Source: Bursaphelenchus xylophilus (taxonomy: Eukaryota; Nematoda; Chromadorea; Rhabditida; Aphelenchoididae). Taken from it: 64,000 bases of DNA. Below, piece after piece: positions 1 through 12,774 of this stretch (positions within the stretch are counted from its first letter, which is position 1; each line of letters starts with the position of its first letter). The position numbers were made by a program, and so were the translations under genes. The DNA is taken from the NCBI GenBank assembly GCA_904066235.2, contig CAJFCV020000003.1, forward strand, positions 8,866,001 to 8,930,000, in the 5' to 3' direction. Below the pieces are notes generated by a model, which was given only the letters and a program-made list of their open reading frames with translations, was not told the DNA's origin and did not search any database.

Positions 1-262
1 CGAATGAAAAACGCACTGTGCGTTGTTTACCCTGTTTCAAAACAATCTTTTTGCACTGTGCGGGATCGCAATGCACCGTGAATGTTTCTTGTCGCCGCGC
101 GATAAAAATTTGGTGGGGTGCGAATGAAGAACGCACTGTGCGTTGTTTACCCTTTTTGAAAACAATCTTTTTGCACTGTGCGGGGTCGCAATGCACCGTG
201 AATTTTGCTTATCGCCCCGCGACAAGTTTATTGCGCGACAGCGCACTGTGCAGACTTGTCAA
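1..262. repeat. Dispersed GCACTGTGC-word repeat, copy 1
   Basis: The palindromic word GCACTGTGC and the variant GCACCGTGA recur about seven times, embedded in a direct duplication of roughly 115 bp (compare 4-118 with 123-235). The same word family fills 38594-38982 inside an intron of the receptor kinase gene. The left end lies outside the window. The open frames here simply read through the repeat and I do not regard them as genes. Confidence 0.75.
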
Positions 263-3056
263 GACTTTTTTTTGTCATCAAAAATATATAAGCTAAATAA
301 CTATGTTCAAAATAGCTCTTAAACCTTTCATAATATAAAATTTGTATTTTCCAATCATTCAACGGGAAAAAACAATGCCCCGCCAGTGCGCCCATATTAG
401 GCAACTTAAGCGACGGTGCAATTGATTACTAGTAAAAGTTCGATGTCAATAAACCTTTTCCTTTTACAACGCCTGCACATTACTCAAAACCCTTAACTTA
501 TCTTCACCGACTTGCAAATAAACAAGAGTTACACTGTGCGGAGGGTGTTTGGAAACATAATGACCGCTAAAACCTCAATGACCGATCGAAAACTCGGCCA
601 CTTGGCAGAAACGACCGTTTCGCCGCCGCTGGCGGGATTACATCACACCAAAAAATTCGAAAAAACAAGTGAAATGGGCCCTGATCTGTTTTCATTACAC
701 CGACAACTCGTTAAAACGGGCCGCTGTAATAGCGACGGGGTTATGGCGACGATCGAAAAACGAAGAAAATACAAACGTAATTGGGGTGTTGTGCGGAGTA
801 TAAAGTAACCGCCGCAACTCGCCCCAACAATCGTCGTAAACAAGGGCTTCGACAACGCCTTGGACTCAGTGGGTCAAGAAGGGAAAGGGACGGAAACCCG
901 AGAAGATTTAATCCTATCGACGACACCTATATGTAATATTATAATTGGCAACAAAAGTAGACAAAAAAACTGTTGTTTGATGCCCGTCATATTTGGCATA
1001 TATATTCGATAGAATCGCTAGATTAATTTTTGAAAATTTTAGCTAATGTAGGGAGAGTCGAGAAACCCAACAAAATTTTTAGGCGAGAGAGTATGGAAAA
1101 TGGAGAGAGAGGTCAGACAGAAACATAGTTTGGGCTCTTTCTTTTGTGAATTCCGTCAAAAAAAGAAAAAATTTTTTTGTGCAAAAACTTATCATACTAT
1201 TTCAAAAAGTCGATGCATTTTTCAATTCAAAAAATTGAAAAAAAAAATTCAGGCGTTCGCCAAATTTTGACAAAAAATCTCGAGCTTTCCTACAAAACTT
1301 GAGCTCAAAACCTCACAAATACTGTAACAAATCCTCATAATTTAAGCCTGATTTCATCAACATGGCCAACAATTTTTTGCAAGCTTTTTTAAAATTGTTT
1401 AAATTGATGTCTCGAGTATAACATAAGCAAATTCTAAGTGGCGAGCCGACCCTCTTGACCTTGAACGTCCCGTAAAACAAATGTTTAGCCCGACAGTTAG
1501 CTCCACAAGTTTGTGGCAACGTCCTTTCTCGAACCTACTCCCAGTGATCGCCGGCGGGTGTAAAGGACGAAAACGGGGGTCCCTTGCGCAATGCCCGCAG
1601 GCACTTCGGACCCGACTGATGACTGAACAAAACACAACTGGCGACACTTGATCCGGCCCGAGCCGCACAGAGCGGTTTGGAGCTTTGCGAATTTTACGAC
1701 ATTCTAGACGAGAGGGGGATGACATAACTCGGAATTTAAGATTTTTTAAAAACGATCTTACTCTTAAGTGATCGGGCCCTGAAGATGGGAGGGGGTTGAG
1801 ATTGAGAGAGAGCGGGCGGGAGAAGAGAAGACACACATCACAAAGTGCGCTGCTTCTGTGTTTTATTTGAAAATTTTTGAAATGAGTCGAGACTGAACGA
1901 AAAAATACTACCGCAATCTTCAGTTGCCGACCTTCGTTTTCCTCCTGCAGGGATGACGTGAGAAGAGTGGAGGGGAAACAGAAGGACCGGTCCCATCTAC
2001 ACTTTGAACTGTCGTCGTTGACGGCTCTAAGGGGATTTTTGAGGGCGGAAGTTGGAGACGTTGTTAATCACCGTCTGAAGGCAGTGAAAATCATCTGAAA
2101 ATTTATTTACAATGGAACCTCAGGAGAACAAATCGCTAAAGAAACAAAAAAATTGAAAATGGACTCTCATACAACGGAACCTGTCCACAACGAACTGTAA
2201 AGTGCCAAGCTGAAGTGAATGATGCAGGTAAAATTTTAGGCCAAAACGAACGCTGGTATTATCCAACAAACAAGCTAATTTATCTTTGCAATTTGTTGCA
2301 TAGCTTGTTATACATATGCTATACTATTCTTTGAACAAGGCTTTTCGCTTTTGGCTTAAAATTGAATCTTGTGGCCGCAAAAAAATTTTTTTTGTTAGGT
2401 GTGAAAAAATTCATTTTAGTTTTTATAGTCTCCATTGCGCAGGTCAAATCCTGGCTTCAAATTCTCATCAGCGCTTCGACTCAACCATGGAGCCATTGAG
2501 TTTTCGAGCAGGCGAAAAAAATTTAGTGTTAAAATTTTAGGAGGTTGTTTTTCGAGCTCGTAGTGATTATTGTTACATATACATGTACAAAAATATGTAT
2601 TACACTGACGGGCGGGGTAAGAAGAAAAATTGAGACGGGCCGTTCTAACGGCTTGGGAAAGGCATTCTATGGCCCCATATTTTAAACTGGTTCCACACAC
2701 GTGAAGTGCTTTTGGGACGGGAGTTTCGGGTGTTGTTATGCAGCGCTAGCCGTCGGAAGGTGATCTGAAGAGAGATTGCAATCTCCGTATTTACAATCAG
2801 AACTGAATTTAATCTAAAGGCAATGCCGCCCGTTGATATCAAGGCCGGCCGCTTTGTAGGATCTCAGTCGGTCACCGAGATGTTGAGGCGCTGCTTCTTC
2901 TGTTCTTGCTATTCTGTAAAGCTGATTGTAAGGCGATTTACTGGTTAGGAGAACCTATAGGTGATAATATTTTGCATTGTTTGTAGTCAAAATTTTGCCC
3001 TTGTTTAAATCGCCTGTTTTAGAAATAGCAGATCCAGATTTGGATGCTGATCTGAG
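263..3056. other. Intergenic stretch, no supported gene
   Basis: This is mostly AT-rich sequence with a few GC-richer patches (about 590-860 and 1500-1700). Short open frames exist on both strands, for example about 98 codons at 512-808, but none shows splice-linked continuation, a recognisable domain or convincing codon use. The last 60 bases before position 3057 look like the 5' leader of the next gene: a TTTTAG acceptor near 3020 could be a spliced-leader trans-splice site. Confidence 0.5.
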
Positions 3057-3812
3057 ATGGACAAAGCAATTGCTGACTTTGTTGGACCGGACATGACGAT
3101 CGTATTTCAAGACGGTAAGATGATAATTTCGTATCAGAGAAGTCTTCGATAGGGCAAGCAGAAGGTTCGAATTTAGAAGACTATTTTGTAAGATTTTTTT
3201 TCCGACCTTCAAACAAAAGATCTTGGTGGTTTTTGAAAAGTTGAAGGCTAGAAATCTTGCATATGTATACGTCTTCGAAATTAAAAATATTTTGTAAACT
3301 TGGACCAGCCTTCAGCCAGTTCTGTTTGCCCCAGTTGAAACACTTTGCCCTATTTTTATTAAGGACCAAATCATTCAGGGAAGTCACAACTACGGTATAA
3401 TGGAGCCGACGAATCTATTCAAGATTTTTCCACAACATACAAGAAACCGTTCAACGAATTATATGGCGAGTTACCTGGTGAACTTTTGCGCTACTACCGC
3501 AGCGACGTGGTAGCACAAATATTACCACTTCAACCTACGGATTATTCGGCTTTCAATCGGCTCTTCTTTAAGCAGTACAAAGGCACCTCTGGAGTGTTGA
3601 TGGAGTTGCTCAAAGGCCAGTCACCGTCCACGATTGGAGAGAAACTGCCAAGGTTCTATTCCAACTCGTTGGATTTGACACTCGAAGCTGTGGGTGCCTC
3701 GATCATGAGGTCACGTTTAGAGCACCAGATCGACCGCGGCATCCAAAAATTTGGGTTTGCAGGTTCTTCACCAGGCCAAGAAGAACATGAAAGGATCGCT
3801 AACTCAATATAG
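3057..3812 (+). CDS. Unrecognised 163-residue protein, two exons
   Basis: Exons are 3057-3114 and 3379-3812. The donor GACG/GTAAGA and the acceptor TCATTCAG/GG agree in phase 1, giving a continuous 163-residue protein beginning MDKAIADFVGPDMTIVFQDG. It has no signal peptide or membrane segment. The middle is acidic and aromatic, and a hydrophilic helix-prone segment near residues 95-140 includes TSGVLMELLKGQSP. I do not recognise the family. The start is the first ATG after a likely trans-splice acceptor. The gene converges on gar-2: its poly(A) signal AATAAA (3933-3938) lies next to the receptor gene's signal on the other strand. The model is well supported; the function is unknown. Confidence 0.7.
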
Positions 3813-3932
3813 GCACTGCCATGAAGTGCAAAAAACGTTGAATTTCTTTTTTAAGACCTGCTTCAAATACATTTGGTCACCTTTTCAACACGTATTTATG
3901 TATGAATTTAAACAAACGTCGTTTTTTTGTAA

Positions 3933-3952
3933 AATAAAACAAGCAGTTTATT
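3933..3952. terminator. Back-to-back poly(A) signals of convergent genes
   Basis: AATAAA on the plus strand (3933-3938) serves the 163-residue gene. TTTATT at 3947-3952 is AATAAA on the minus strand and lies about 80 bases past the gar-2 stop codon. The two transcripts must end within a few tens of bases of each other or overlap. Confidence 0.6.
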
Positions 3953-4032
3953 AGTGATTCCAAAAAATGATTCCTGAGTTCATAAGGGATTGGAGAAAAG
4001 GAACGGCACATACATATACAACAAACGCAGCT

Positions 4033-7000
4033 TTAGGTACGTCGGAAATCGCCGCGAAGGATGCGCTTAAAGGCCCGTTTGAATTGTTGGTTCGCGAACG
4101 CGTAGCAGATCGGGTTCAGCGGACTGTTCATGTAGCACAAGTAGTAGCTGATTGCGTAAGACAAGTTAAACTCATTGCTGACCTTGCAGCGCTCGCAGAA
4201 GCCGTACACCGTCGCCAGAACGTAGAACGGAGTCCAGAGGATGGTGAAGGAGCCCAGGATGAACGTAATTGTCCGCAGGGCTTTCTTGGCGCGGTTCTCG
4301 GACTTGGACTGGACCGTCTTCTTATGTGTGGCCTGTCGCTTTTTCCTCGGCTTCCCCGCACTACTATGCCGCATTACGGTCAACAGTCGACGCATTGTCA
4401 TCGGCCCATTGGCAGCTTTCTCGACGACAACGGATAGCGAAGCAAAGGTATTCGTTGTGGAGAGGGGAGGGGTGTCCATCGAGGTGAAGGTTGAGGGCCT
4501 GTCCGCCGCATACTTCTTGAGCTGAGGGCGGTACGAATTGGCTGTGTGGTTATGTACATAGGTGCTGTTGTTGTTCCGATCGCTGAGGGGTTGTGGTGCG
4601 ACGGGCTCGGGCAAGATGGGCTCTTCTTTCTGAGGCGATGGCGGGGTTTGGGCTTGGGTTATGGTGGGCGGAGAGGGAGAGCGGGAAGGGGTCTGAAAAT
4701 GGGACTGGTCATCTGATTTGATAAGCATATGGAAAGATTCTGATAGATGAAGCAATACACTGAAAATCGTCAAAATCTGATAGCCAAAGGGAAAAAGTTT
4801 CGCCAAACAGAGACCCATTATCAAAGTATTTTTGATGACAACTCACCTTTCTGTATTCTTTCAACGGAATGGGTGTTTTGGCTCGTTTTATGAAGCTTTT
4901 CGTGGCAATGTTTCCATCATCGATGAAGGGAATCTCATCGACAATACTGAATGCCAGACTAATATCATCGTTCTCGATCGGCATCACTGATATTGCAACA
5001 CTCGGTTCTTGGATGGTACTGTAATCAATGATCCTTTCCCAGGACTTCTCCGATTTCTCAAGCGTGGTCTCGGGCTCCGGCTTGTCTGGCGACTTCTTGA
5101 CACAATTTGAATTCGGAATCTCATTGTTGTTGCAATTTGTTGCTTTCGCGACTTTCCCATTGCCTTGGGCCACTTTGCTGAGGTTGTTTCTGTAAAGATC
5201 AAGGTGGTTTCTCAAAATGTTTTAGTAAATTTAAAGCAATCGTCGGCTTTTTGAAGCGAAGAAAGCACTTTTCTGAGAAGATAGCATATGTTTTCTAGTT
5301 AAACCTATGAATTCGCGCGCAATGATTTGCCCTTTAAACGTCATGAATTTTAAGCGTCATTGTTGCGCGCTAGTTTGATTTGCGATGACGTTGGCATTCT
5401 GTTGACGTCCTCGCAGCACCTACACTCCACTGAATCGCAAATGATCTTTCATCGGGACTAATTCGTCCCATTTGATTGGCCGCCGCGATAAGCCCTCGCT
5501 TCGGGATGGATGGCCAGATTAAATATGTCTGTGTTGCTTTCCTACTGTCACACTTAATGCGGCGGATTCATGGAGACGCACTTTTCGTTCTGTGTTGGGT
5601 TAAACCCCCTGAAGGCATCCGAGCCGAGCCTTTTGCGCGCGACGAAAGCGACAGTGGATTAAGGGCCGGTGGATGGAGAAATTGAATTTCGCCGGCCGCC
5701 GCAGGATGCCCCAGTTAGATGCAAAACAGATGACGAATCATACAAATACCGCAGCGTTTTTCTTGCATGCAGGAAGCGCCGAAAGAGGCAAAAAACAAAA
5801 ATCCCAAGGCCTGGTCAAAGGTGATTCCGCCCGGAGGGCATAAGTGTTCGGGCGAAGAATTTGGAAGACATATGGGATTTGCGAGCCAAAAACAATAAGA
5901 TTTAGGAAGTCATGTAGCTATTTAGGATGCTAGATGGGGAAAAAACTTACGAAAACTTTCTTTTTTTTTGAAAATTTAAATTTTTCGTATAAAATGTTGA
6001 CTAGCGAAAATAATAACATTGTTGACTAATAAGATCTTTTTGCAGCATTTGCTTCTCAAAATAACCTTCTTTACAAAAATTGTAAATAATAATACCTTGA
6101 GTTCGAATCCGAATTTGTGTCGGGCTGAGATTCGGCCGCGCTGTTCGACACGCCCTCAGACAGCGCGTTCATCGTCGACGGAAGCTCCTTCTTCGATTTC
6201 CGCATCTCCGACAAGATCGCCAGTCGTTTTTGTTTCTAAAACAGTAATTCATAACTTGTAGGCACAAAGCAAAACAAAACAATTGCTCGCTTTGTCTTTG
6301 ATGACAATTAAGCAGCGGGACGGCGCCTTAAAATAAACGAAAACTGACCTGGTCGCTCTTCACTGCCAACGCCTTGGCCGCCTTGTAGATGCCGTAGTAT
6401 AAATATAACATAACGAAAAGAGTGGACCAGTAATAGGCAATATACATGCTCATGTTGAGGTATGGGTCGGTCATGAACTGGACGTAACATTCGTCGTCCT
6501 TGAGGATGCGCCCCTTGCCGGAGAAGGCGCCGTACCCGAAAATGGACACCGAGAACAGGACGCTGGGGATCTGCAAACCATACGGTTTTATTTTTTTATG
6601 GTGGATCTGATCCAATGACCAAAAATTTGAAGTGTTGGTTACAGGAGGGATCAAAAATACCGCAAAAAGATTCCTTGTTCTGATCGAAAAAAGAAAAATG
6701 TGGTATTTCTGGTCAGAAAGGGTCCAATCGCACTTTTGTTTCAAAGAACGGGCTAAAAAATCTCTTCATGACTTGAGAGGAACCTTTTTGCGGATTTTTC
6801 TTTTCCTCCCGGAATCAAATCTGCGTATTTTTTTGACGACTGGATCAGGTCGCTGTAATTTTAAGGGCCAAATTAACAGTAAGTTTTATAGGAAAAATTC
6901 AAAGTCGTCGACTCTAATGTCAGGTATAAGATAAATTAGCTAATTATCCTTGTTGTGCAGGATTAAAAAGGCAGAAAAGCTAGCTGCTGAAATCTAGCGG

Positions 7001-9051
7001 TAACAGCAGCTATCAAGAAAAAATAGAGATAATTTCAATGCCAAAATAAAATTTTATGCGAACAAACTTAAACTCATAAATTCTAATGTCAAGTATAAGA
7101 TAAAAATTCGATTTAGTCCCATTCAAAATTCTAAAATCATTTCCACACGCTTAGTAACTTATATGCAATAATTTTTAATTTCGAAAACTTACAATCCAAG
7201 TGGCAGCGATAATGGACAACACTCTCGGCTGAGTCCGCCAATTCCGATAAGCGGCTGGATATTTGACGGAACAATACCTGCAAGAATAGGCCATCAATCT
7301 CGACGAATTACCTGTCGATGGTTATGCCCAGGACGGTGTAAATCGAGGCGAGACAACAGGAGTAATCTATGGACAGCCATAAATCACACAGAAAGGTTCC
7401 GAAGGGCCAATGCTGGTCTTTTATGAAGAAGTAGGTGTACACAGGGATCCCTTCCAAGCCGATAATCTGCAAATTCATTTCGTAATAAAAGCAGTAATTC
7501 ATGGTATTGGGTTTGGAAACGTTCATTTTGCAATTAGAAAAACTTTTTCCTTCTGTTCTGTGTTTGTTTTGTGCCTCAAACTGTGTTATGGAAACTTAAT
7601 GCGGTTCCTGTCATAATGTAATATGTTGAATTCCATTTTCGGCCCGATAAATGTTATCCATTACAGCCCGATTTTCAACAACAAGACCGTAGGCCGTGGG
7701 GGCACGCAGTGGTGGGGCGCGCCCCGATTCCCCAGACGAATCAAGTCGACGGCGGGACCGGGATTTGGCGTTTCGGATTTGATGAATCGGCCACGAATGG
7801 GGCGCGAAGCGATGTCAGCGTGTTAACGCCTTTCGGGCCGCGCGCCGCCTCATCACCGGCTCAAGTCCCACGGGGCGGCGGCGTGGGATCAGAAACCGAC
7901 CGCAGGCACTTGACTCAGCCCCAACCGGATTACATGCAAAAACACCGCCCGCCGGTTGAACTGCGGCGGGGAAATTGAATTTGTTACGCGCGCTTTCGCC
8001 GACCCCGCTCGCTCCGGTTGCAGCAGGGCGCGGCCTCGGGCGGTGTTTGACGCAATTTTTATTTGATGCGAATTGTGTTGGCATATCGTGTCAATAACCA
8101 TGATTTTTTGGGGTCTCGGCGGGTTCGGCGAAAGAGCAGGTCCTCAAAACAAAAAGGGACGCTCCCCGAAGTTCATGTCCAATCAACGGTGACGTCGGGT
8201 GCCATCAAAATAGCGCCTAAGGCTCTTCTTGAAACACTTTAAGTCCCGAAGACGAATTGCGCAACAAATCAGACAGTCAGTCACTTGGCGCGGTTAAACC
8301 TGGCTTAAGCCCGGCAGCGATTGATGACCTTCGGGCCCAAAAATAGAAGCGCGCGGATTCAAGGCGGCCGACTTAATTGAACATGACTGAAGGCCCGCAG
8401 GCATCCATCAATCCGATGACATCTCTCCCCTGCTCCTGTTTTCTGGGTGAGATTTGCACGCGGATGGGAATTATCGTCTAATTGCCTCAATACCCAGTGG
8501 CCACGTTCTCCACCCCGCAGGGCTTTAAATGAGGCGCCCGAGAAGGTTGTTGAAGATTGGCAAGGCGGCGAGGATAAACAATGTTACAAAAAGTGCCCCC
8601 GGGTTCAACGGGATATTACACTTGGCAACAACCGACGATTGACAGGCTACAAAAACAGTGGACCCAATTTGGAGAGACAGGAGTGTTCGTGGAAAAAACA
8701 AAAAAGTAAATAGAAAACGGGTAAAATTCAAAACGCTGAAATCGAAAACTCAGTCACTGTCTGGAGTTTTTGGCAAAAATAAACGTAAAAATCAAAGAAA
8801 CCCGTGAAAAAAAGACCTACCAGATCTGAGATGGCCAAGGAGAAGATGAAATAATTGGACGGATGCCGGATGTTCTTGTCCAAATAATAGGACAACAACA
8901 CGATCAAGTTGCCGAACACCGTCACCACCGAGATGATGCCCATGCAGAAGGCGAGGACCCAGTTGGCCGGCGTCAGATCCACCTCCACGTAGAGCGAGGG
9001 CGCGGACGCCGCATCGCCGCTGAGGTTGAAGGGCGCGGGTGTGGCGGCCAT
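4033..9051 (-). CDS. gar-2: Muscarinic-type acetylcholine receptor GAR-2 (GPCR)
   Basis: Seven exons (9051-8821, 7466-7312, 7277-7193, 6570-6349, 6235-6096, 5189-4847, 4692-4033) join in phase to a 611-residue class A receptor. TM1-TM2 lie in exon 1. Exon 2 carries TM3 and exon 3 continues the DRY region as [19 protein letters not shown] (Arg about 129). Exon 4 holds TM4-TM5, exons 5-7 form a long acidic third intracellular loop, and the last exon has TM6-TM7 with [32 protein letters not shown] and a basic tail ending GDFRRT. As I recall them, these segments and the length fit the GAR-1/GAR-2 branch rather than the classical GAR-3 branch. The family binds acetylcholine and GAR-2 is reported to signal through Gi/o in neurons. 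A start further upstream on the same frame is possible, but no signal peptide supports it. Confidence 0.92.
5311..5380. repeat. Short GCGCGCAA inverted repeat in gar-2 intron 5
   Basis: GCGCGCAATGA is followed about 40 bases later by TCATTGTTGCGCGC, which can pair with it as an imperfect hairpin. The site lies in the intron between exons 5 and 6 of gar-2. No function is evident. Confidence 0.35.
6597..6857. mobile_element. Decayed Tc1/mariner-like MITE in gar-2 intron
   Basis: The left end has GTGGATCTGATCCAATGACC and the right end GACTGGATCAGGTCGCTGTA. These correspond to the ends of the better-preserved copies at 22774-23031 and 50973-51217. The subterminal GGATCAAAAATACCGCAAA block is inverted on the right. 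It carries no coding capacity. Confidence 0.6.
7620..8720. other. GC-rich block inside gar-2 intron 1
   Basis: The 1.35 kb first intron of gar-2 (7467-8820) contains a GC-rich segment, about 7690-8180, with open frames in several registers on both strands. None has splice-compatible boundaries or a recognisable motif. It may hold regulatory elements; I see no gene. Confidence 0.4.
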
Positions 9052-11394
9052 GCGGACTGTGTGGCTAGCCGGCCGCCACCGAACATTTGGGCCCGCGGCA
9101 CGACGTTGTGGAGCAGCGGCGACCTGCGAAACGGGCTGAATCAGTAAATGTGTTAGCGAGAAGAATGCACCCCGAGGGCGTGCCGGACATATGGCCCGGA
9201 TCAGTGGGCCAACGAAAGACGTCATGGGAAAGGTAGAGAGTAACGGGATAAAGCGATTCGCATTTATCATGATGAATATGCTCAATGCGCCTACTTGCCA
9301 TATTATACTTGATATTTGCATCTTTTTGTCGGGAGAAGTGGCATTTTAAGAAGGTTCAAAAAATAGCAAACGGTAAAAAAAGGGGAAAATAAATTAAAGT
9401 ATGTTTGATCATTAAACAGGCATCTTTTACCACAATTAGTAGTACTGTAAAGTATAACAAAAAAGCTATTTTTTGTAATCAAAAAATCTCAAGTGACCAG
9501 ATCAATTCTCAGGAAACAAATACTTTCCGTTGGCAATAAAAATACTTTCACATGGTAAAATACAAAAAAAATGGCTGATATAATTTCTTAACTTCCGATG
9601 ACATCATTAACAGCTAATTTAAACCGGAATTGCCAAATTTTCATGGCTCATTGCTGAGATCATATCTCAATGATCCCATTAACCCGTAGGCCTCGAAAGC
9701 AACTTTTAGTCATCGTCCCAAAAAGTGGGACCTTCCACTTACAGTAGGCCGCGCGGTCAGCAGATCAGCCTCTGATTGTAATGGCTCCTCTCTTTCGCTT
9801 TTCACGACGTCTTCAGTGTTCCTGGAGGGGCTGGGGCTTCGAAACGAAATTCGCCGATGCCTGTGGACAAAAGGGCGGGGCCAGGCTCAACTTAACCGCT
9901 CCTCCAAGTTTTCCTTCAGAAGGCGACGACTTCTCTGCGCCGTCTTTTTGCTTCGTCTTCCCAGCTTCTTGGTCTACCGGCGGGGCCTTCAGGACTTGTT
10001 CGTCTTCTTCGTCCGCTTCCACCGGCGTCTTCCGAGTCGCGTTCGCCCCGCTTCAGGCTTCTGGGGCGGGCACGGTGGCGCGCCGACTCTCTTCGTGTCT
10101 TCGGCTTCTTCGCGCCACTTCCGACCTTCTTCAGGCGGGCGGGCCGTCCCCACCGAAGGGCTTCGCCGCGCCCTGACAAGTTCAATCCCACCCGCACCGA
10201 TGAGTTATCGGCGCCGTTCCGCCAAGCGATCCGCGCACCTCGCCCCACCGATGATACGGTACCATAAATCGGCAAAGGCGTAGGAGGAGTATTAGCGTTG
10301 ACAAATTGTGGAATTGAACGAACGTTTCGGGAGGGCCGCGAGCGGACCTGCAATCAACGCTAGAACAATGGAATCTCGGCCGAATGTTTTCTCGTTTGCG
10401 AGGGCACGGCACTTGGGCCGCTTTTAATGAGAGGCGCGGCTTGCGCGTCCCCCCAGACAAAAGCGGCCCAAAACGAAGGGAGCGCGCCGACCTGTGCTCT
10501 TGAAATCTTATCCCGGGGAAAATGCAGATTGAGGGGAGAACGGCGGCGCACGTCAGAAGTGGTTTCAAATAAGAGGAAAAGCCGAAGGGCACGTCCAACA
10601 AGTCGCGCGAGCCCTGCCGGCCCACTTGACTTCTCACCTGCCACTCTTTGCGCGAAGTAATGACAAAAAACCCGCCGGAGGGACGGGAAATCGGCGGAAG
10701 GAAATGGAGAAGGCAGGTGAAACAAGCCGATGGAAGTGCGGCCCCACGAAAGGGAACGGCCCAATTGGACCGACGGAATCTCGGCCCACCGGACGTGCCC
10801 TCGGCGCGCTTATTTTTGGAGGTGGCAACCATTCGCGGCTCACCGCGTCCACTCCGGAAACCGATCGTTTCACGCAAAGTGTTGGCTCGCAACACACGGA
10901 TGTTCCATGACCCCATTCCGGGGGTTCAAAAATTACGACATCAACTGGCTACGCCGCCGTTTCGACCAATTATTCCGAAATGAGGATTCGCCTCACACCC
11001 ACGAATGGGAGAATTGTAGGTCGCGGCGAATATTATTAGTCGTTTCGAGATGCCTAAACTACAATTCTGGAGGGTATTATGCGAAGGAAAAGCCATGAAG
11101 AAGACAAGGTCTTTGCACCAAAGCCCCGCTCTTCATCAGGATGTATGCTACTCAAGAAGGGGTCTTACAACCGTCATATGACCCCATTCAAGCCAACTTT
11201 CCCTTACTCCCCGATATTACACATGACAAATGCAAAACAATCAGTGTATTTTATCACATAATCCAATAAAAATTTGAATGATATAAACAAAAAGAGAGCC
11301 TAGCTCGCCCCTTAATAGCCAATGATACGAAAAATAAGGTTATGGTTTGGTACAATTATGTACAAGATAATAATACCAAAAAGCGTTAGAGGGA
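9052..11394. other. gar-2 upstream region and GC-rich block
   Basis: The first 700 bases are AT-rich and probably include the gar-2 promoter. From about 9780 to 11000 the sequence is GC-rich and open in several frames on both strands. One minus-strand frame (10022-9813, 69 codons, lysine- and glutamate-rich, starting MEADEEDEQVLKAPPVDQ) has coding-like codon choice and could be the last exon of an unrecognised gene, but I cannot join it to anything. AATAAA at about 11265 on the plus strand would suit a transcript coming from this block. Confidence 0.4.
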
Positions 11395-12185
11395 TCACAG
11401 TAGAAGAAGCCAGAGGATGAATGCAATGCCGATGGCAAAGAAGACGTTCGACAGCAGTTGTTCTTCGCCGGCTTGCACACTTCCGTCGTTCGCTGTAGTT
11501 AAATTATATTATTCTTAAGATTTTAATGTTCATGGGTAATATAAAATAAAAATAAGAGCCCATAAACATGACAAATGGTGATAAAAATGGCTTACGAGTC
11601 TCATTCCTTCGTTGACCGGCATTTGCATTGAAGAATGAAGCCATGAATGATATGGGAAAGACGCCGATACCCAAAGAGAATTGAACTCCACCTTGTCCTC
11701 CATCTCCTCCCCAATGAAAGGTCGGGAAGCCGGATTGCGGCTCTTCGGAACGTTGTCCTCGAGGTCTAGGCGGCACTTTGGTCCTGGGATCACTCTCATT
11801 CCCTCCCCTGCCATATATGGGGATCACTTTATCATGGGAAATGGCGCTTTTACAGACGGGACAAAGTTGCTGATTTGGTCTTGTTTCTAGCCATTGATGA
11901 AGACAAGGCCAACAAAACAAGTGCCCGCACTTTGAGACGACAGCATCCTTCGCTACGTCCAAACAAATATTGCATTCGAATCTGAAATCGACGAAAAATT
12001 ATGTTACCCAAAATCTTAGAGGTATGGGTGAAGAGAATATGTTGAAAGAAACCTAAAATCCAAGAAAAAAAAATATTAAAAAGCTCTCACCTGGCGTTCT
12101 CTTCCGGCTTCTCCGTGCTCTCATGACTATCTGGCTGTTCGGTGGCTGTGGAGGAAGAAGGCGCGGTTTTTGTTTCCTCAGACAT
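11395..12185 (-). CDS. rnf-5: RNF-5/RNF185-type RING E3 ubiquitin ligase
   Basis: Exons 12185-12091, 11981-11596 and 11492-11395 give 192 residues, close to the 180-residue size usual for RNF5. The RING is complete (C3HC4: Cys35, Cys38, Cys50, His52, Cys55, Cys58, Cys72, Cys75) and begins [20 protein letters not shown]. It is followed by the family block VIPIYGRGG and [10 protein letters not shown], a glycine-rich stretch, and a C-terminal hydrophobic anchor [18 protein letters not shown] ending at the stop. Known RNF5/RNF185 proteins are tail-anchored in the ER or mitochondrial outer membrane and act in ER-associated degradation; C. elegans RNF-5 also acts at muscle dense bodies. All key residues are present. 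The start is the only in-frame ATG ahead of the serine- and glutamate-rich N-terminus. Confidence 0.95.
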
Positions 12186-12774
12186 ATTACTCTAGGTCCC
12201 TCCGTTAATGGCCCATCTGCTTGAACAATTAGCAGTCGTAAACACGCCGGACACCAATATGACGTTGTCAAACCACGTATAATTCAATAGTTTTTGGTTT
12301 TTACTGCGAGAAAAAAGAAATAACATGTGCTTTCTTGGCGTTTTGCAACGATTGAAATTTTTCGTGGCGGGACGCAGAATTATGCTGGTGAAGAACGAAA
12401 CGCTGACGTTTTTTAGGATCTTCGGAAGGAATTTTGATTTATTGCTTGTAAGAAACTTACGGCCGTCAAATGACGGAAACTGGTTATGTCAGAATGCTAC
12501 TTTTAGAACGTAATTTTTTTGTTGTTGTAGGCTGAACTTATGACCTGAAAAATTGCGAAAAACAGCGGAAAATTGGCTATAAATTATTTTGCTTTTGCCA
12601 TAAGCTGGTTGTTTATGCATTCTCCATTAATAAAATTGGCAATCATATAGATATACTAGCTTTATTTCGCCTTTCTACGAGGTGCAAATGTAAATGTATA
12701 TGTGGACCTGTACATGAGCAAAAACAGGATATTCTTGACGAAGGAGATCTGAATAAATAGTCCAGACGACGCGC
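12186..12774. other. Spacer between rnf-5 and the Skeletor-like gene
   Basis: AT-rich spacer holding the rnf-5 promoter and the 3' UTR of the next minus-strand gene. TTTATT at 12661-12666 reads AATAAA on the minus strand, about 110 bases past the Skeletor-like stop codon. No further gene is seen. Confidence 0.55.

Noticed and set aside
9916..10353. 145-codon arginine-rich open frame on the minus strand
   Set aside because: The block is GC-rich and open in several frames; this frame gives an arginine-dominated protein with no motif or splice support.
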